Shown here: positions 50,929 to 61,809 of the stretch, one piece after another | Layout of the letters: each line of letters opens with the position of its first letter | Position numbering within the stretch: the stretch's first letter is position 1 | Assembly: GCA_965243245.1 (NCBI GenBank) | Contig: OZ251536.1 | Span: forward strand, 1,612,001 to 1,676,000 | Reading direction: 5' to 3' | Length of the DNA stretch: 64,000 nucleotides | From: JAYQKL01 sp965243245 | GTDB lineage: Bacteria; Pseudomonadota; Alphaproteobacteria; RS24 | Notes under the pieces: generated by a model | The model's database searches: none | The model's input: the letters and a program-made list of their open reading frames with translations, nothing else | What the model was told of the DNA's origin: nothing | Position numbers and translations under genes: made by a program

Positions 50929-51696
50929 TTACGGCAGAAATTGCTCGCGCAAAATACGTTCATCCAGATTATGGTCACCATCAAACAACATATTGAGGCG
51001 GCGCGTTTTATCTTGAGAAATCTCAACTTTGACCACGTGATTGAAGAAAATATGATCTGCTACTGCATTAACCGGGCGTTTATTTGCTTCCAGTGTTTGG
51101 ATGGTTACTTTCGCTGTTTCAGGCAATAATGCGCCGCGCCACCGTCTGGGGCGGAAAGCGGATATGGGGGTGAGTGCCATGAGTTGCGCTTCAATAGGTA
51201 AAATCGGGCCATGCGCCGAGAGATTATAGGCGGTGCTACCAGCAGGCGTAGCAACCAATACGCCGTCACAGATAAGCTCTTCCATGCGCGTTTTGCCGTC
51301 AACATCAATTTTGAGCCGTGCGGCTTGGGCTGTATGGCGGGTCAAAGAGACCTCATTAATGGCGAGGGCTTCATGGGGTTGGTCATTTTCATCGACGGCC
51401 ATCATTTTGAGAGGGTGGATTGCTGTAAGGTGAGCTGCTTCAAGGCGTTCCATGAGCCCTTCGGTGCTGAAATTATTCATCAAAAAGCCTACCGAGCCGC
51501 AATGCATGCCAAAAATAGCTTGGCCTGTATCCATTGATTTGTGAAGACACTGCAACATCAAGCCATCGCCGCCAAGCGGAATGATGATATCGGCCTTATC
51601 CATCGACACGCTTGGATAGGCGGCCTCTAAAGAGGCTTTAGCCTCAAGGGCGTTTGGTTGCTCGGTTGCAACAATGGCAATTTTTTTATCCGACAT
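50929..51696 (-). CDS. nadK: NAD kinase
   Basis: NadK phosphorylates NAD to NADP. The start at 51696 (MSDKKIAIVA) gives 255 residues. The motif IIPLGGDGLML holds GGDG, followed by the NNF segment and the conserved DGVLVATPAGSTAYNLSAHGPI. A longer frame to 51717 is possible but lacks support. The C-terminal tail LDERILREQF is typical of alphaproteobacterial enzymes. Confidence 0.95.
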   Translation of the reverse strand: MSDKKIAIVATEQPNALEAKASLEAAYPSVSMDKADIIIPLGGDGLMLQCLHKSMDTGQAIFGMHCGSVGFLMNNFSTEGLMERLEAAHLTAIHPLKMMAVDENDQPHEALAINEVSLTRHTAQAARLKIDVDGKTRMEELICDGVLVATPAGSTAYNLSAHGPILPIEAQLMALTPISAFRPRRWRGALLPETAKVTIQTLEANKRPVNAVADHIFFNHVVKVEISQDKTRRLNMLFDGDHNLDERILREQFLP

Positions 51697-51798
51697 TATG
51701 ACCTCATGGTAAATCACTCAAAAACGCTGTTTTTTTCAAGCCATTTTATTTGTAAGGTAAAAACAATGATTTGTAGAGGGCAATCTATGGAGGACAGT

Positions 51799-52017
51799 AT
51801 GAAAAATCAAAAGAAATTAAATTACGCGTTATTTTTACTCTTGACTATTTTTATAGTGGCAAGTTTCCCTTCATTTGCTGGAGACATTATTCAAGTGCGC
51901 CAATTGCGCTTTAAACAAAGCGCAGAGGCATTGCAGACTATGTTCAAGCACGATGCGCCGGCTGAAAATTATCAGGCCTTGAAGCAAAAAGAAGCTTTGT
52001 CGAATTTTAATTTTTAA
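51799..52017 (+). CDS. Small exported protein, 72 aa, unknown function
   Basis: The start at 51799 is chosen because GGAGGA at 51789-51794 lies five bases before it. The first 27 residues form a signal peptide (LNYALFLLLTIFIVASFPSFAG), with cleavage near FAG-D. The mature part is a short helical segment (QVRQLRFKQSAEALQTMF). No family is recognised. It lies 58 bases before the Mla-type transporter and could be a periplasmic helper, but the spacing does not prove it. Confidence 0.6.
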   Translation: MKNQKKLNYALFLLLTIFIVASFPSFAGDIIQVRQLRFKQSAEALQTMFKHDAPAENYQALKQKEALSNFNF

Positions 52018-52075
52018 TAATAAAGCTTCCAATTTCCCGCCGTATAGGTAATGTTGACGCAGTGAGAGTATTGTT

Positions 52076-52837
52076 TTGTATCAACGCGTAATTAAATTTC
52101 TGTCTTTTTTAGGTTATGCTGGCCATATGGTCGGCGAAGCTTTGTGGCTTGGGCTGTTTGGAAGACGCTATAATCAACCGATTCGTATTCATCAAATTTC
52201 AGAAGAAATCATCGAAACAGGCATTAAAGCGTTGCCGATTGTTTGTTTAATGGCGGCATCGCTTGGCGTCATGCTGACCATTCAAGGTATCAACTCGCTT
52301 CGTGTATTTGGCGCAGAGAGCCGCGTCATATATGCGATTGCGCTTTCCATTCCCCAAGAGTTCGCGCCCTTAATCACAGGGATTATTGTTGCGGGACGCT
52401 CTGGCTCGGCGCTGACCTCACGGGTTGGGTCTATGCAGCTTAATGGCGAAATTGATGCCTTGAGCGTCATGGGTATTGCCCCTGCACGGTTTATTGTCGC
52501 GCCTTGTTTGCTGGGTTTGTTAATCGGGATGCCTATTCTGGTCTGTTTTGCCAATTTGGCGAGCCTTGCTACGGCAGGCTTTTATATCGATTTAGTGTTG
52601 GGGATCGGCCCGCAAGCCTATTGGCCAGAAATCATTGATATTGTTTCGCTCAATGATTTCACTTTTGGCATTGCGAAATCCTTCGTTTTTGCCTTTTTGA
52701 TAGCTCTTATCGGTATTTCTGTCGGCATGCGTGTCTCGGGCGGCGCAGAGGTTCTAGGGCGCGCCACCACAACATCCGTTGTTGCGTGCATATCGTCGAT
52801 TTTGCTGGCAGACGCCTTTTTCTCGATTGTCAGGTAA
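52076..52837 (+). CDS. mlaE: Mla-type lipid ABC transporter permease (MlaE)
   Basis: This 253-residue permease has five or six helices and the MlaE hallmark EFAPLITGIIVAGRSGSALTSRVGSMQ. The transporter moves phospholipids between outer and inner membranes with MlaF, MlaD and an auxiliary lipoprotein. The start is TTG at 52076; the in-frame ATG at 52130 would remove an amphipathic N-terminus. It leads the four-gene operon. Confidence 0.92.
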   Translation: MYQRVIKFLSFLGYAGHMVGEALWLGLFGRRYNQPIRIHQISEEIIETGIKALPIVCLMAASLGVMLTIQGINSLRVFGAESRVIYAIALSIPQEFAPLITGIIVAGRSGSALTSRVGSMQLNGEIDALSVMGIAPARFIVAPCLLGLLIGMPILVCFANLASLATAGFYIDLVLGIGPQAYWPEIIDIVSLNDFTFGIAKSFVFAFLIALIGISVGMRVSGGAEVLGRATTTSVVACISSILLADAFFSIVR

Positions 52838-52847
52838 GCCAGAAACG

Positions 52848-53645
52848 ATGCGTGATATGTTACTTGAAACAGTGAATTTAACAGGCGGCTATAATGGCAC
52901 GGCGGTTATTCATGATTGCTCGCTTAAAATTCAAAAGGGTGAGATTGTTGTTATTATGGGAGGGTCGGGCTCTGGGAAGTCGACTTTTTTACGCCATCTT
53001 ATCGGTTTAAAAAAGCCAATGGCGGGGACGGTGTTTTTAAGCGGCAAAAATGTTTACGATATTTCTCAATTTGAGAAATACCAGCTTTTGAAGTCTATCG
53101 GCGTGGCTTTTCAGTCTGGTGCTTTGTTGTCTTCTATGACGCTTGCAGAAAATGTTGCTCTGCCGTTGCGAGAACATTCGCGCCTTGATGAAGAAATGAT
53201 CGCAATTGTAACCCGCATGAAGCTTGATCAGGTGGATTTACTGGGCCAAGAAAAATTGTTTCCTGACGCGCTTTCTGGCGGCATGGTGAAGCGTGCATCT
53301 GTTGCGCGTGCGCTTGCGCTTGATCCAAAATTACTGTTTTTTGATGAGCCATCTGCGGGTCTTGATCCGGTGATTGCGGCTTCTTTGGATGATTTAATTA
53401 TCAAAATTAAACAGGCTTTGAATATCTCGATAATTGTTGTGACGCATGAGCTGGAGAGCGCGTTTAAAATTGCTGACCGCATTGTGATGTTAGACAGGGG
53501 ATATATTATATTTGACGGGTCGGTGCTTGAGATTAAAGCGTCCAAGAACGAAAGAATTCAAAATTTGATTAATCGTGTTGCCGAAAAAGAGGAATTTAAT
53601 CCCGAGCAGCATTTAAGGCGTCTCATGGGAGCTGAATATGAATAG
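52848..53645 (+). CDS. mlaF: Mla-type ABC transporter ATP-binding protein (MlaF)
   Basis: This 265-residue ATPase has the Walker A GGSGSGKSTFLR, the signature LSGGMVKRASVARA, and Walker B FFDEPSAGLDP followed by the switch histidine in VTHELES. MVKR instead of the usual QQQR in the signature is typical of the MCE-linked group. It starts 11 bases after mlaE and overlaps the mlaD start by eight bases. Confidence 0.95.
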   Translation: MRDMLLETVNLTGGYNGTAVIHDCSLKIQKGEIVVIMGGSGSGKSTFLRHLIGLKKPMAGTVFLSGKNVYDISQFEKYQLLKSIGVAFQSGALLSSMTLAENVALPLREHSRLDEEMIAIVTRMKLDQVDLLGQEKLFPDALSGGMVKRASVARALALDPKLLFFDEPSAGLDPVIAASLDDLIIKIKQALNISIIVVTHELESAFKIADRIVMLDRGYIIFDGSVLEIKASKNERIQNLINRVAEKEEFNPEQHLRRLMGAEYE

Positions 53646-54576
53646 GGATAAAAACATTCAGGCTGGTATTTTTATTATCATTGGCGTGGTTTTGCTTACC
53701 GGGTTGATAATTATTTTTAGAGGCTATGAAGGTTCAACGGATGATTACCACCTTTATTTTGACAATGTATCGGGGCTACGCGAGGGTGCCTCGGTTACTT
53801 ATGAGGGCTATGTTATGGGGCGTGTGAACGCCATCACGCCAGAGGCGAGGGGCGAGAACATGCGGTTTCGGATTGATCTGAGTGCGCAAAGAGGCTGGAA
53901 AATACCTGCCTTATCGGTAGCTTCGGTTGGCGCGGATAGTTTGCTTTCGGCCAAGGGGGTTGTGCTCATTGAAGGCTCTGGGGCGGCGCTGAAAGCGGGC
54001 TCAGAGATTAGAACAGGCGTGACGGGCATGGATTTAACCGATTTTAGCAAAGCTGCTGACGACATAGTAACGATCGCCAAAGAAAGCCTCGCCCCGATGT
54101 TAAACACGATGACACATGTGATGGACCATGAGGGGCGTAAAGCTTTGGGCGGGCTTGCGGGGTTTGCGCTCGAGCTTTCTCATGCGGCCCCGCGCCTTAT
54201 CAGCAAAACAGAAAGCACGCTTGATCAGTTAAACAAGGCGTTGAATGATAAAAACCTGATGGTCTTGGAAGCCTCTTTGGTAAATATCGAAAAGGCGAGT
54301 GCCAATGCTAATGCGGTTTTAAAAAGTGCTGATGGGGCGATTAATCCAAAAACATTTAATGATCTGGGGGCTGCCGTTTCAGATATGAAAGAAGCGGCCG
54401 CATCTGTTCGGCGTGTGACCGATGCGGTTGCGCCGCAAGCTGCCTTTGCGGGGCGCGAGGCGTTTGACCGTCTGTCGTCAATCTCAGACCGGCTTGACCG
54501 CGCGGCTTTGAACATTGAAGAAATGAGCGCAACCTTGCGCAAAAGCCCGCAGGTTTTAATCACTGGAACACAATAG
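53638..54576 (+). CDS. mlaD: MCE-family protein (MlaD-like)
   Basis: This 312-residue protein has one N-terminal membrane helix (about residues 8-28), an MCE domain with GLREGASVTYEGYVMGRVNAI and a long C-terminal helical extension (from about 150) that could form a tunnel or contact the auxiliary lipoprotein. MlaD-like rings shuttle lipids across the periplasm. It overlaps mlaF, and the auxiliary gene is ten bases downstream. Confidence 0.93.
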   Translation: MNRDKNIQAGIFIIIGVVLLTGLIIIFRGYEGSTDDYHLYFDNVSGLREGASVTYEGYVMGRVNAITPEARGENMRFRIDLSAQRGWKIPALSVASVGADSLLSAKGVVLIEGSGAALKAGSEIRTGVTGMDLTDFSKAADDIVTIAKESLAPMLNTMTHVMDHEGRKALGGLAGFALELSHAAPRLISKTESTLDQLNKALNDKNLMVLEASLVNIEKASANANAVLKSADGAINPKTFNDLGAAVSDMKEAAASVRRVTDAVAPQAAFAGREAFDRLSSISDRLDRAALNIEEMSATLRKSPQVLITGTQ

Positions 54577-54586
54577 GAGAGCGAAA

Positions 54587-55192
54587 ATGAAGAAATATTA
54601 TGCAGTTGTAATTTTGCTATTTTACGGTTTGCTTGTCGCTTGTGTAGGTGCGCCGCACCAAACGCCGCACACTCATTATGGTCTGGAGGCACGCCTAACG
54701 TCGCAAGTGCGTTATGGGGTCGAGGGGCTTGTGCTGGTTGAGCGGGTGCAGGCCGAAGGCATTGTTGCGGGGCGTCCTTTGCTGAAAAAAATTGCTACTC
54801 AGCCGCTGCAATTGCGCGAAACGCAAGGTCATTTATGGCGCACCGCGCCGAGTGCTCTTGTGCAGGAAGCTGTCGTTAGGACACTGGATGGCGGCTCGGC
54901 TGATTTGCGCTTTTTGCCTGCTGGAATAGGTGTTTTGCGCGGGGATTATGTTTTGCGGCTGGCCCTTACAAGCTTTTATTGGGATGCCTCTTCAAAGCTG
55001 GCTGAGGTTGATATTTACGCCAATGTTAGGCGTTTAAAAGATGATAAGCTGCTGCTCTCAAAAGCGTATCGCCGCATTGGCGTTGCAGGATATTCGCCCC
55101 CCGCAGGTGCTAAAGGTCTCGGCGATACTTTGGGCTTGGTTTTGGATGATTTTTCTAAAGATTTCTCTAAAAGTTTGGCAAAATATATGTAA
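54587..55192 (+). CDS. ABC-transporter auxiliary lipoprotein (PqiC/LptE-like)
   Basis: This 201-residue protein has a lipobox LVAC (Cys19) and the ABC-transport auxiliary domain pattern: HYGLEARLTSQVRYGVEGL, LRETQGHLWRTAPSALVQEA and YVLRLALTSFYWD. Such lipoproteins partner MCE transporters as PqiC does. The C-terminus carries the duplicate DDFSKDFSKSL. Encoded last in the mlaEFD cluster. Confidence 0.85.
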   Translation: MKKYYAVVILLFYGLLVACVGAPHQTPHTHYGLEARLTSQVRYGVEGLVLVERVQAEGIVAGRPLLKKIATQPLQLRETQGHLWRTAPSALVQEAVVRTLDGGSADLRFLPAGIGVLRGDYVLRLALTSFYWDASSKLAEVDIYANVRRLKDDKLLLSKAYRRIGVAGYSPPAGAKGLGDTLGLVLDDFSKDFSKSLAKYM

Positions 55193-55231
55193 GAATTAAG
55201 TTTAAGAAAAATATATTTAGGGGACTAAAAA

Positions 55232-55939
55232 ATGGATTTTAAATTAATCGGTGCGCCTTTATCGCCATTTGTGCGCAAAACCAGAATGCTTTTGATAAAA
55301 AAGGGTATTGAATATACCCTTGATGCGAGTGTCGCCCCGCTTGCTATGCCAGATGATTATGAGCGCGTGCATCCTTTAAAAAAGATACCGGCTATGATTG
55401 TAACGCATAATGGCAAGGAAACGGTGATACCGGATAGCTCGCCGATTTGTGCTATGCTTGAAAAGCTCAACCCTGACCCATCCTTTTATCCTGAAGACCC
55501 GATTGATTATGCGCAGGCTCTATGGCTTGAAGAATATGCTGATACGGAAATTGCCGCGAAGGGAACAAGTCAATTTTTCCGCACGATTTTCTTTGCGTTT
55601 GCGACAGGTCAACCGCCAGATATGAGCCATGTAGAAAAAGGCTTTATCGATATTGATAGAATTTCTCAATATCTTGGCGAGGTGTTGGATAATAAGGAAT
55701 GGCTTGTTGGCTCTCAAATGAGTCTTGCTGATATTTCTGTTGTCAGCCATTTTGTGAGCATTCAGCACGCCGGCTATAGGTTAACCGAGGCTGATGGTGC
55801 GGGGCTATATGGTTTGGTCAATAGAGTCATGGCTGACCCTGTTATGGCTCAATTGATTGAAAAAGAACAAGCTGCCATGACCAAAATGAATTTTGAAAGA
55901 CCTGATCTGAACGCCTATCGCAAAGAGAAGGGGCTATAG
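55232..55939 (+). CDS. Glutathione S-transferase family protein
   Basis: This 235-residue protein has a thioredoxin-fold N-domain (LIGAPLSPFVRKTRMLL, then PLKKIPAMIV and ETVIPDSSPICAML) and a helical C-domain (SLADISVVSHFV). Serine in LSPFVRK is the likely GSH-activating residue. The substrate is unknown. It follows the Mla operon with a 39-base gap and is transcribed toward a second GST on the other strand. Confidence 0.88.
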   Translation: MDFKLIGAPLSPFVRKTRMLLIKKGIEYTLDASVAPLAMPDDYERVHPLKKIPAMIVTHNGKETVIPDSSPICAMLEKLNPDPSFYPEDPIDYAQALWLEEYADTEIAAKGTSQFFRTIFFAFATGQPPDMSHVEKGFIDIDRISQYLGEVLDNKEWLVGSQMSLADISVVSHFVSIQHAGYRLTEADGAGLYGLVNRVMADPVMAQLIEKEQAAMTKMNFERPDLNAYRKEKGL

Positions 55940-55954
55940 ATTTTTGATAATTTT

Positions 55955-56614
55955 TTACGGAAAGTAAATAGGCGTATCCCCATCAACCCATAAAGGGTAT
56001 TTTTCCATAATATTGGCGAGTCGTTTTGAGTTTAAAAAATTATCTAACCATTTTTGCACATATTGCCACTGCGTTTGGTCATCAAACCAGTTCGGGGCGG
56101 CAATACGAAACTGACGAACAAATGGCAAAATAGCAAAATCTGCCAGTTTTGGATGTTCGCCAAACAACCAAGGTTTACCATTTAAATAATGATTAAGTTT
56201 TTCTATTTGTTCACAGCATCGCGCACGGTGCTTTAAGGCATCGGCGGCTTCATACTGGCTGGCATATTTATAGCGGTCCAAATTATATTTGAAAGTGCCA
56301 TCCATAGTCGCGATCAGCTCCGAAGCCGTTGCCTCTTGAGTGCCGTTATAGGTCAATAATCCTTCAGGGTCATTTTCTTCTAACGCCCACTGCATCACTT
56401 CCATGCTCTCATCTATCACTTTGCCTGAACTTAGCCACAGCACGGGGACAGTTCCTTTTGACGATAAAACCAGCATGTGAGCTGGTTTGTTGCGTAAAAT
56501 GATTTCACGCAATTCACATTTTGTATGACTGCTGGCTAAAGCGAGCCGCGTGCGCATGGCATAGGGGCAGCGCCGAAAGCTATAAAGGATAGGTGGGTTT
56601 GGTCCTGTTTTCAT
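55955..56614 (-). CDS. Glutathione S-transferase family protein, GSTO/YfcG-like
   Basis: This 219-residue protein has the N-terminal motif YSFRRCPYAMRTRLAL, where the single cysteine suggests an omega- or Grx-like GST, and LSSKGTVPVLWLS with the cis-proline. The C-terminal helical domain contains GEHPKLADFAILPFVRQF. It overlaps the trhO gene by four bases. It is different from the neighbouring GST, with little similarity. Confidence 0.87.
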   Translation of the reverse strand: MKTGPNPPILYSFRRCPYAMRTRLALASSHTKCELREIILRNKPAHMLVLSSKGTVPVLWLSSGKVIDESMEVMQWALEENDPEGLLTYNGTQEATASELIATMDGTFKYNLDRYKYASQYEAADALKHRARCCEQIEKLNHYLNGKPWLFGEHPKLADFAILPFVRQFRIAAPNWFDDQTQWQYVQKWLDNFLNSKRLANIMEKYPLWVDGDTPIYFP

Positions 56615-57621
56615 GTATTTTGTTTATGTGCGCGGTGCTGACGGGCTTGAGTGCCGATATGTGTTTGGCCGCGCTGGTTGGCTAATTCGACTTGTTTTTG
56701 ACGCTCGCAAAAGCGTTTTAATTGTTCAGGCCTATGCGTGCCATGGCATTTTGGACAACTCACGCCGGGGCGATAATATTTATGGTTTTTTTCTTCTGCC
56801 GTCATTGGCATACGACAAGCATGGCACATATCATATTCGCCTTGGCGCAGTCCATGCCCGACAGAGACACGTTGGTCAAAGACAAAACATTGCCCGTTCC
56901 ATTTGCTTTTTTCTTCTGGGATTTGTTCAAGATATTTCAAAATGCCGCCTTTGAGATGGTAGACATTTTCAAAACCTTCTTGGCGTAAATAGCTTGTTGA
57001 TTTTTCGCAGCGAATACCGCCGGTGCAGAACATGGCAATTTTTTTAGATTTATCGCCGCCGAGCATGGGTTTGAGTTTATTTTCTACATAGTCGGCAAAT
57101 TGGCGAAAATTTGTTGTCGCTGGATTGATGGCATTTTCAAATGTGCCAATGGCGATTTCATAATCATTGCGTGTATCAATAATAATTGTGTTGGGGTCGC
57201 AAATAAATTCGTTCCAGTCTTTGGGCGAGATATAGGTGCCGACTGTATTAGTCGGGTCAATGGTTGGCATCCCAAGATTTACAATCTCTTTTTTCAAGCG
57301 AACTTTCATTCGGTGAAAGGGTCGCTCATGGGCAAAGGAATATTTAACGTCTAGATCGGTAAATTTTGGCTGGCTTTGCAAATAGGATATAAGTTGCGCC
57401 ATTGCCTCATGGGTACCGGCTACCGTGCCATTAATGCCTTCATGGGCGAGCAGGAGCGTGCCGTAAATATCGGCTTTTTTGCAGATGAGTTTAAGATGCG
57501 GTTGGAGCTCTTTAAAATTTGGCAGGGCAACAAATTTATATAAAGCGGCAACGACATAAGGCGTATCTTCTTTATGCACTTGAAGCTGTGGTATTTTTGT
57601 TTTTTTATCCGTGTTGGTCAT
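56611..57621 (-). CDS. trhO: tRNA uridine(34) hydroxylase TrhO (YceA-like rhodanese)
   Basis: TrhO hydroxylates wobble uridine 34 of several tRNAs using O2. The 336-residue protein has the N-terminal acylphosphatase-like domain, the rhodanese domain with catalytic cysteine in MFCTGGIRCEKSTSYL and a C-terminal zinc region with CHACRMP and CPKCHGT. Its 3' end overlaps the GST gene. typA lies upstream on the same strand, 53 bases away. Confidence 0.93.
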   Translation of the reverse strand: MTNTDKKTKIPQLQVHKEDTPYVVAALYKFVALPNFKELQPHLKLICKKADIYGTLLLAHEGINGTVAGTHEAMAQLISYLQSQPKFTDLDVKYSFAHERPFHRMKVRLKKEIVNLGMPTIDPTNTVGTYISPKDWNEFICDPNTIIIDTRNDYEIAIGTFENAINPATTNFRQFADYVENKLKPMLGGDKSKKIAMFCTGGIRCEKSTSYLRQEGFENVYHLKGGILKYLEQIPEEKSKWNGQCFVFDQRVSVGHGLRQGEYDMCHACRMPMTAEEKNHKYYRPGVSCPKCHGTHRPEQLKRFCERQKQVELANQRGQTHIGTQARQHRAHKQNT

Positions 57622-57674
57622 TAAAATATCACTAGGTTAAAATTAGCCCATTATATGCCGTTATATAACAAATA

Positions 57675-59501
<1,827 letters not shown>

Positions 59502-59785
59502 TTTGTACCTTGTGGATGGTTCTGTCTATTTTGGGTTTGGCGGGTGTTCAGGGCTTTCGTTTTATGGTTTAGGGGGCTTTATGGTTTAGGGGAAGCGTTT
59601 TTTATGGTTTGCAAGATTGTGTTTTTGGCTTGGGTTATTTTGATGGGTTATTTTGAGTTGTTTCAAGGTGATTGGTTTCAAGGTGATTGGTTTCAAGGTG
59701 ATGTTATTGTGTTTCATTGTTAGAGAAACTTTGTTTGGGTGTTAGAAAAGTTGTTTTGAGTTAAAAAAGCCCTTTTTTTTGGCCT
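59502..59785. other. Repeat-rich intergenic region between typA and the island
   Basis: The 284 bases upstream of typA contain two arrays. One is a 17-bp unit twice (59561-59594, TTTATGGTTTAGGGG). The other is a 15-bp unit three times (59656-59700, ATTGGTTTCAAGGTG, first copy with changes). I see no coding frame with support. The region must contain the typA promoter on the minus strand. Confidence 0.7.
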
Positions 59786-61195
59786 CTAAGATGGGTATAA
59801 GACGGCTACTTGAGTTGCGGATATTTGAGGATATTTGAGTATTTTTAGCCGGTATAGCTCAGTTGGTAGAGCATCTGATTTGTAATCAGAGGGTCGCGAG
59901 TTCAAATCTTGCTGCCGGCACCATTCTCCAGTTTTAGCACATTCTGCTATAACATCAAACGGCTTAGCCATTGTATATTCAAGGTTTTTCCCATTCATTC
60001 TTAGGTTCTGGAATACGTAATTCAGCAATTCACGTTTTTTGTCTAAACCAGAACCCCTGAATTCTTTCAATGCTCCAGAAGCTAATTCTATCATATAATT
60101 CAGCTTGTTAGAAAATTCATCATCGGTAACGTCATACGCGTGTAATAAATCCGTAATTTCATATTGTCGGGTCTTTAACCGTTGTTTTTGGGTTGAGAAT
60201 TCCTCTTTGGTCAGCTCACCGTCCAAACGCAAGTCGGTCAGACGTTCAAGTTTGCGCTCTAAATCTGTGTGTTCACGCTTCAATTTTGAGGTATGTTCTT
60301 TGTGATGCTGCTTCTTTCCATCATTGGACAAGCGCATATAAGAAATCGCATCTTTTAGCATATCATCCTGCATCGTCAGAGTATCGAGAGCTGCCTCAAC
60401 CTGAGCCAAAACATCGTCCTCTTTAGTGTAATAAATCTTTTTGGAGTCATTAGCATCATGTGAAATAACATAGGTGAATGATGCAGAGCCACCATTTTTA
60501 TAATTTTTTGTATGCTTTTGAGCCGTGCAGAGCTGCCCACTATTTGCACATGTCAGAATCCCATGAAATAGGAATTCCTTTTTGCCATAGCGAGAATGCG
60601 GCCTGCTTCGACCAGAAAGCACTTCTTGGCATTTATCAAACAGCGATTTTGGAATCACCGTTTCATAGCGATGTGGATATTCTTCGCCTGTTTTCTTCAC
60701 ACGCATAACTCCGTGATAAAATGGATTCTGCACAAGTTCGTGGACATGACTTTTTGATAAATAGCCTTGATTGCCACGACTATTTGTCAGACCAATTTCT
60801 TTTGCAAACTTCACCAGCTGAGATATGGAATAACAGCCTGTTGCATATTTTTCAAAAAGCTGCCTGACAAGCGGCGCTCTCACCTTATCAATAATTACAG
60901 ATGCTTTACCGCGACCATCACGCTTACTGTTATTGTCACGTTTGTTGAGATATCCAATTGGAGCTTGTGATATCCACTCTCCATTGCGAAGTTTTTGCTC
61001 AATAGCTCGCTTCACATTATCACGCAAACTATCGGTGTAGTTCTGCGCCAAAGCAACGCTGATATTCCACATGAATAAATCCTTGACAGGAGATTCTTTG
61101 TGAATCACGCAATTATCACTGCTGAAATGATACTCCAACAAACCCTTCTTGATGCTCGTGTGTTTCATAGATAAATTTGCGCCGTTTAATAACAC
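59786..61195 (-). pseudogene. Serine recombinase, 5'-truncated, reading antisense through tRNA-Thr
   Basis: The reading frame of 469 codons matches a large serine recombinase without its catalytic N-terminus. What remains begins near HFSSDNCVIHKESP, the end of the resolvase domain, and continues with the recombinase domain (SLRDNVKRAIEQKLRNGEW, APIGYLNKR). The zinc-ribbon-like region has only C-A-N-S-G-Q-L-C in one half. Then come a coiled coil (about residues 280-345) and the end. The last about 45 codons are the complement of tRNA-Thr: RPSDYKSDALPTELYRL. The catalytic serine, normally near residue 10-15, is absent, and the only start at 61195 is GTG. It is probably inactive. Confidence 0.8.
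59848..59923 (+). tRNA. tRNA-Thr (anticodon UGU)
   Basis: The sequence folds as a standard tRNA. The acceptor GCCGGTA pairs with TGCCGGC, the anticodon stem is TCTGA/TCAGA, and the T stem is GCGAG/CTTGC around TTCAAAT. The anticodon TGT lies at 59881-59883, and A-CCA is encoded. The 3' end joins directly to the recombinase frame of the island, so the tRNA is probably the integration site and its 3' part may belong to the element. Confidence 0.97.
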
Positions 61196-61376
61196 CTCTT
61201 TCTATGAAACGAAGAGGAAGCCAAACGCAAGTACGCAGCAAGCCGTTCTCTATGGCATAGAATATATCTTCCTGAGAAACTCCCCAATTTTCCTGCAAAC
61301 TTCGTAGTTTATTATATTCTCTTGTGGGAAACGCCATCGTTATCTCGTATATTATATTTCGTGCCTTTTCTGGCAT
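61116..61376 (-). pseudogene. 5' part of a small island gene cut at a deletion junction
   Basis: The 86-codon frame begins MPEKARNIIYEITMAF and contains a region (WGVSQEDIFYAIENGLL, then VWLPLRFIERGVI, KFIYETHEHQEGFVGV) that looks like the N-terminal part of a DNA-binding or phage-type regulator. It then shifts into another frame of the recombinase and stops after SFQQ. I infer that a deletion near 61125-61135 joined this gene to the middle of the recombinase. The gene family is unknown to me. Confidence 0.45.
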
Positions 61377-61390
61377 ATGCTCGAAAGCAA

Positions 61391-61431
61391 ATCTTATAAT
61401 CCCCGCATTGCAAAATTACAACCTATAAGAT
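61391..61431. promoter_or_regulatory. Inverted repeat and minus-strand promoter candidate upstream of the cut gene
   Basis: ATCTTATA (61391-61398) and TATAAGAT (61424-61431) are exact reverse complements 25 bases apart. On the minus strand TTGTAA followed after 16 bases by TTATAA fits a promoter reading into the cut gene at 61376. The repeat could bind a regulator. Confidence 0.4.
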
Positions 61432-61622
61432 GCAATTGCTCACATCAAAACACGCAATGGTTGATTTAACTTGAATTTCCCAGTTTTTTGCCCATTTGCC
61501 AAAATGTGAGGCGCAACCATAGTGTTGTAGCTAAAAAGATGTTCGAACACTTCTTGCTTTTTCTACCAATTCCACTATTTTCTCTATTCATGCAAAACTA
61601 CCCACCACTTGGAGAGGCGCAA

Positions 61623-61808
61623 ATGGACGATGACATACTGACGGTTAAGGAGTTAGCCGCTTGGCTGAAACTCAATGAGAAGACAGCCTATAAGTTGGTA
61701 TTGCAGGGAAAAATCCCCGGCTTCAAGGTCGGTGGATCGTGGCGAATCACTAGAGGTGAAATTAAAAAATGGATTGAAAAACAGCAGGAAAAGGCAAGCA
61801 AAGAATAA
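61623..61808 (+). CDS. Excisionase/MerR-type helix-turn-helix protein, 61 aa
   Basis: This 61-residue protein has the HTH_17 pattern: ILTVKELAAWLKLNEKTAYKLV, GKIPGFKVGGSWRITRGEIKKWIE. The start at 61623 follows GGAGAGG six bases upstream. An upstream extension is without support. Such proteins act as excisionases or as small regulators of the following operon. Its stop is one base before the helicase start, so the two are probably cotranscribed, as in defence operons. Confidence 0.85.
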   Translation: MDDDILTVKELAAWLKLNEKTAYKLVLQGKIPGFKVGGSWRITRGEIKKWIEKQQEKASKE

Positions 61809-61809
61809 T

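Noticed and set aside
59786..59930. C-terminal peptide RPSDYKSDALPTELYRL as a protein motif
   Set aside because: It is the antisense translation of tRNA-Thr, not a conserved protein domain.
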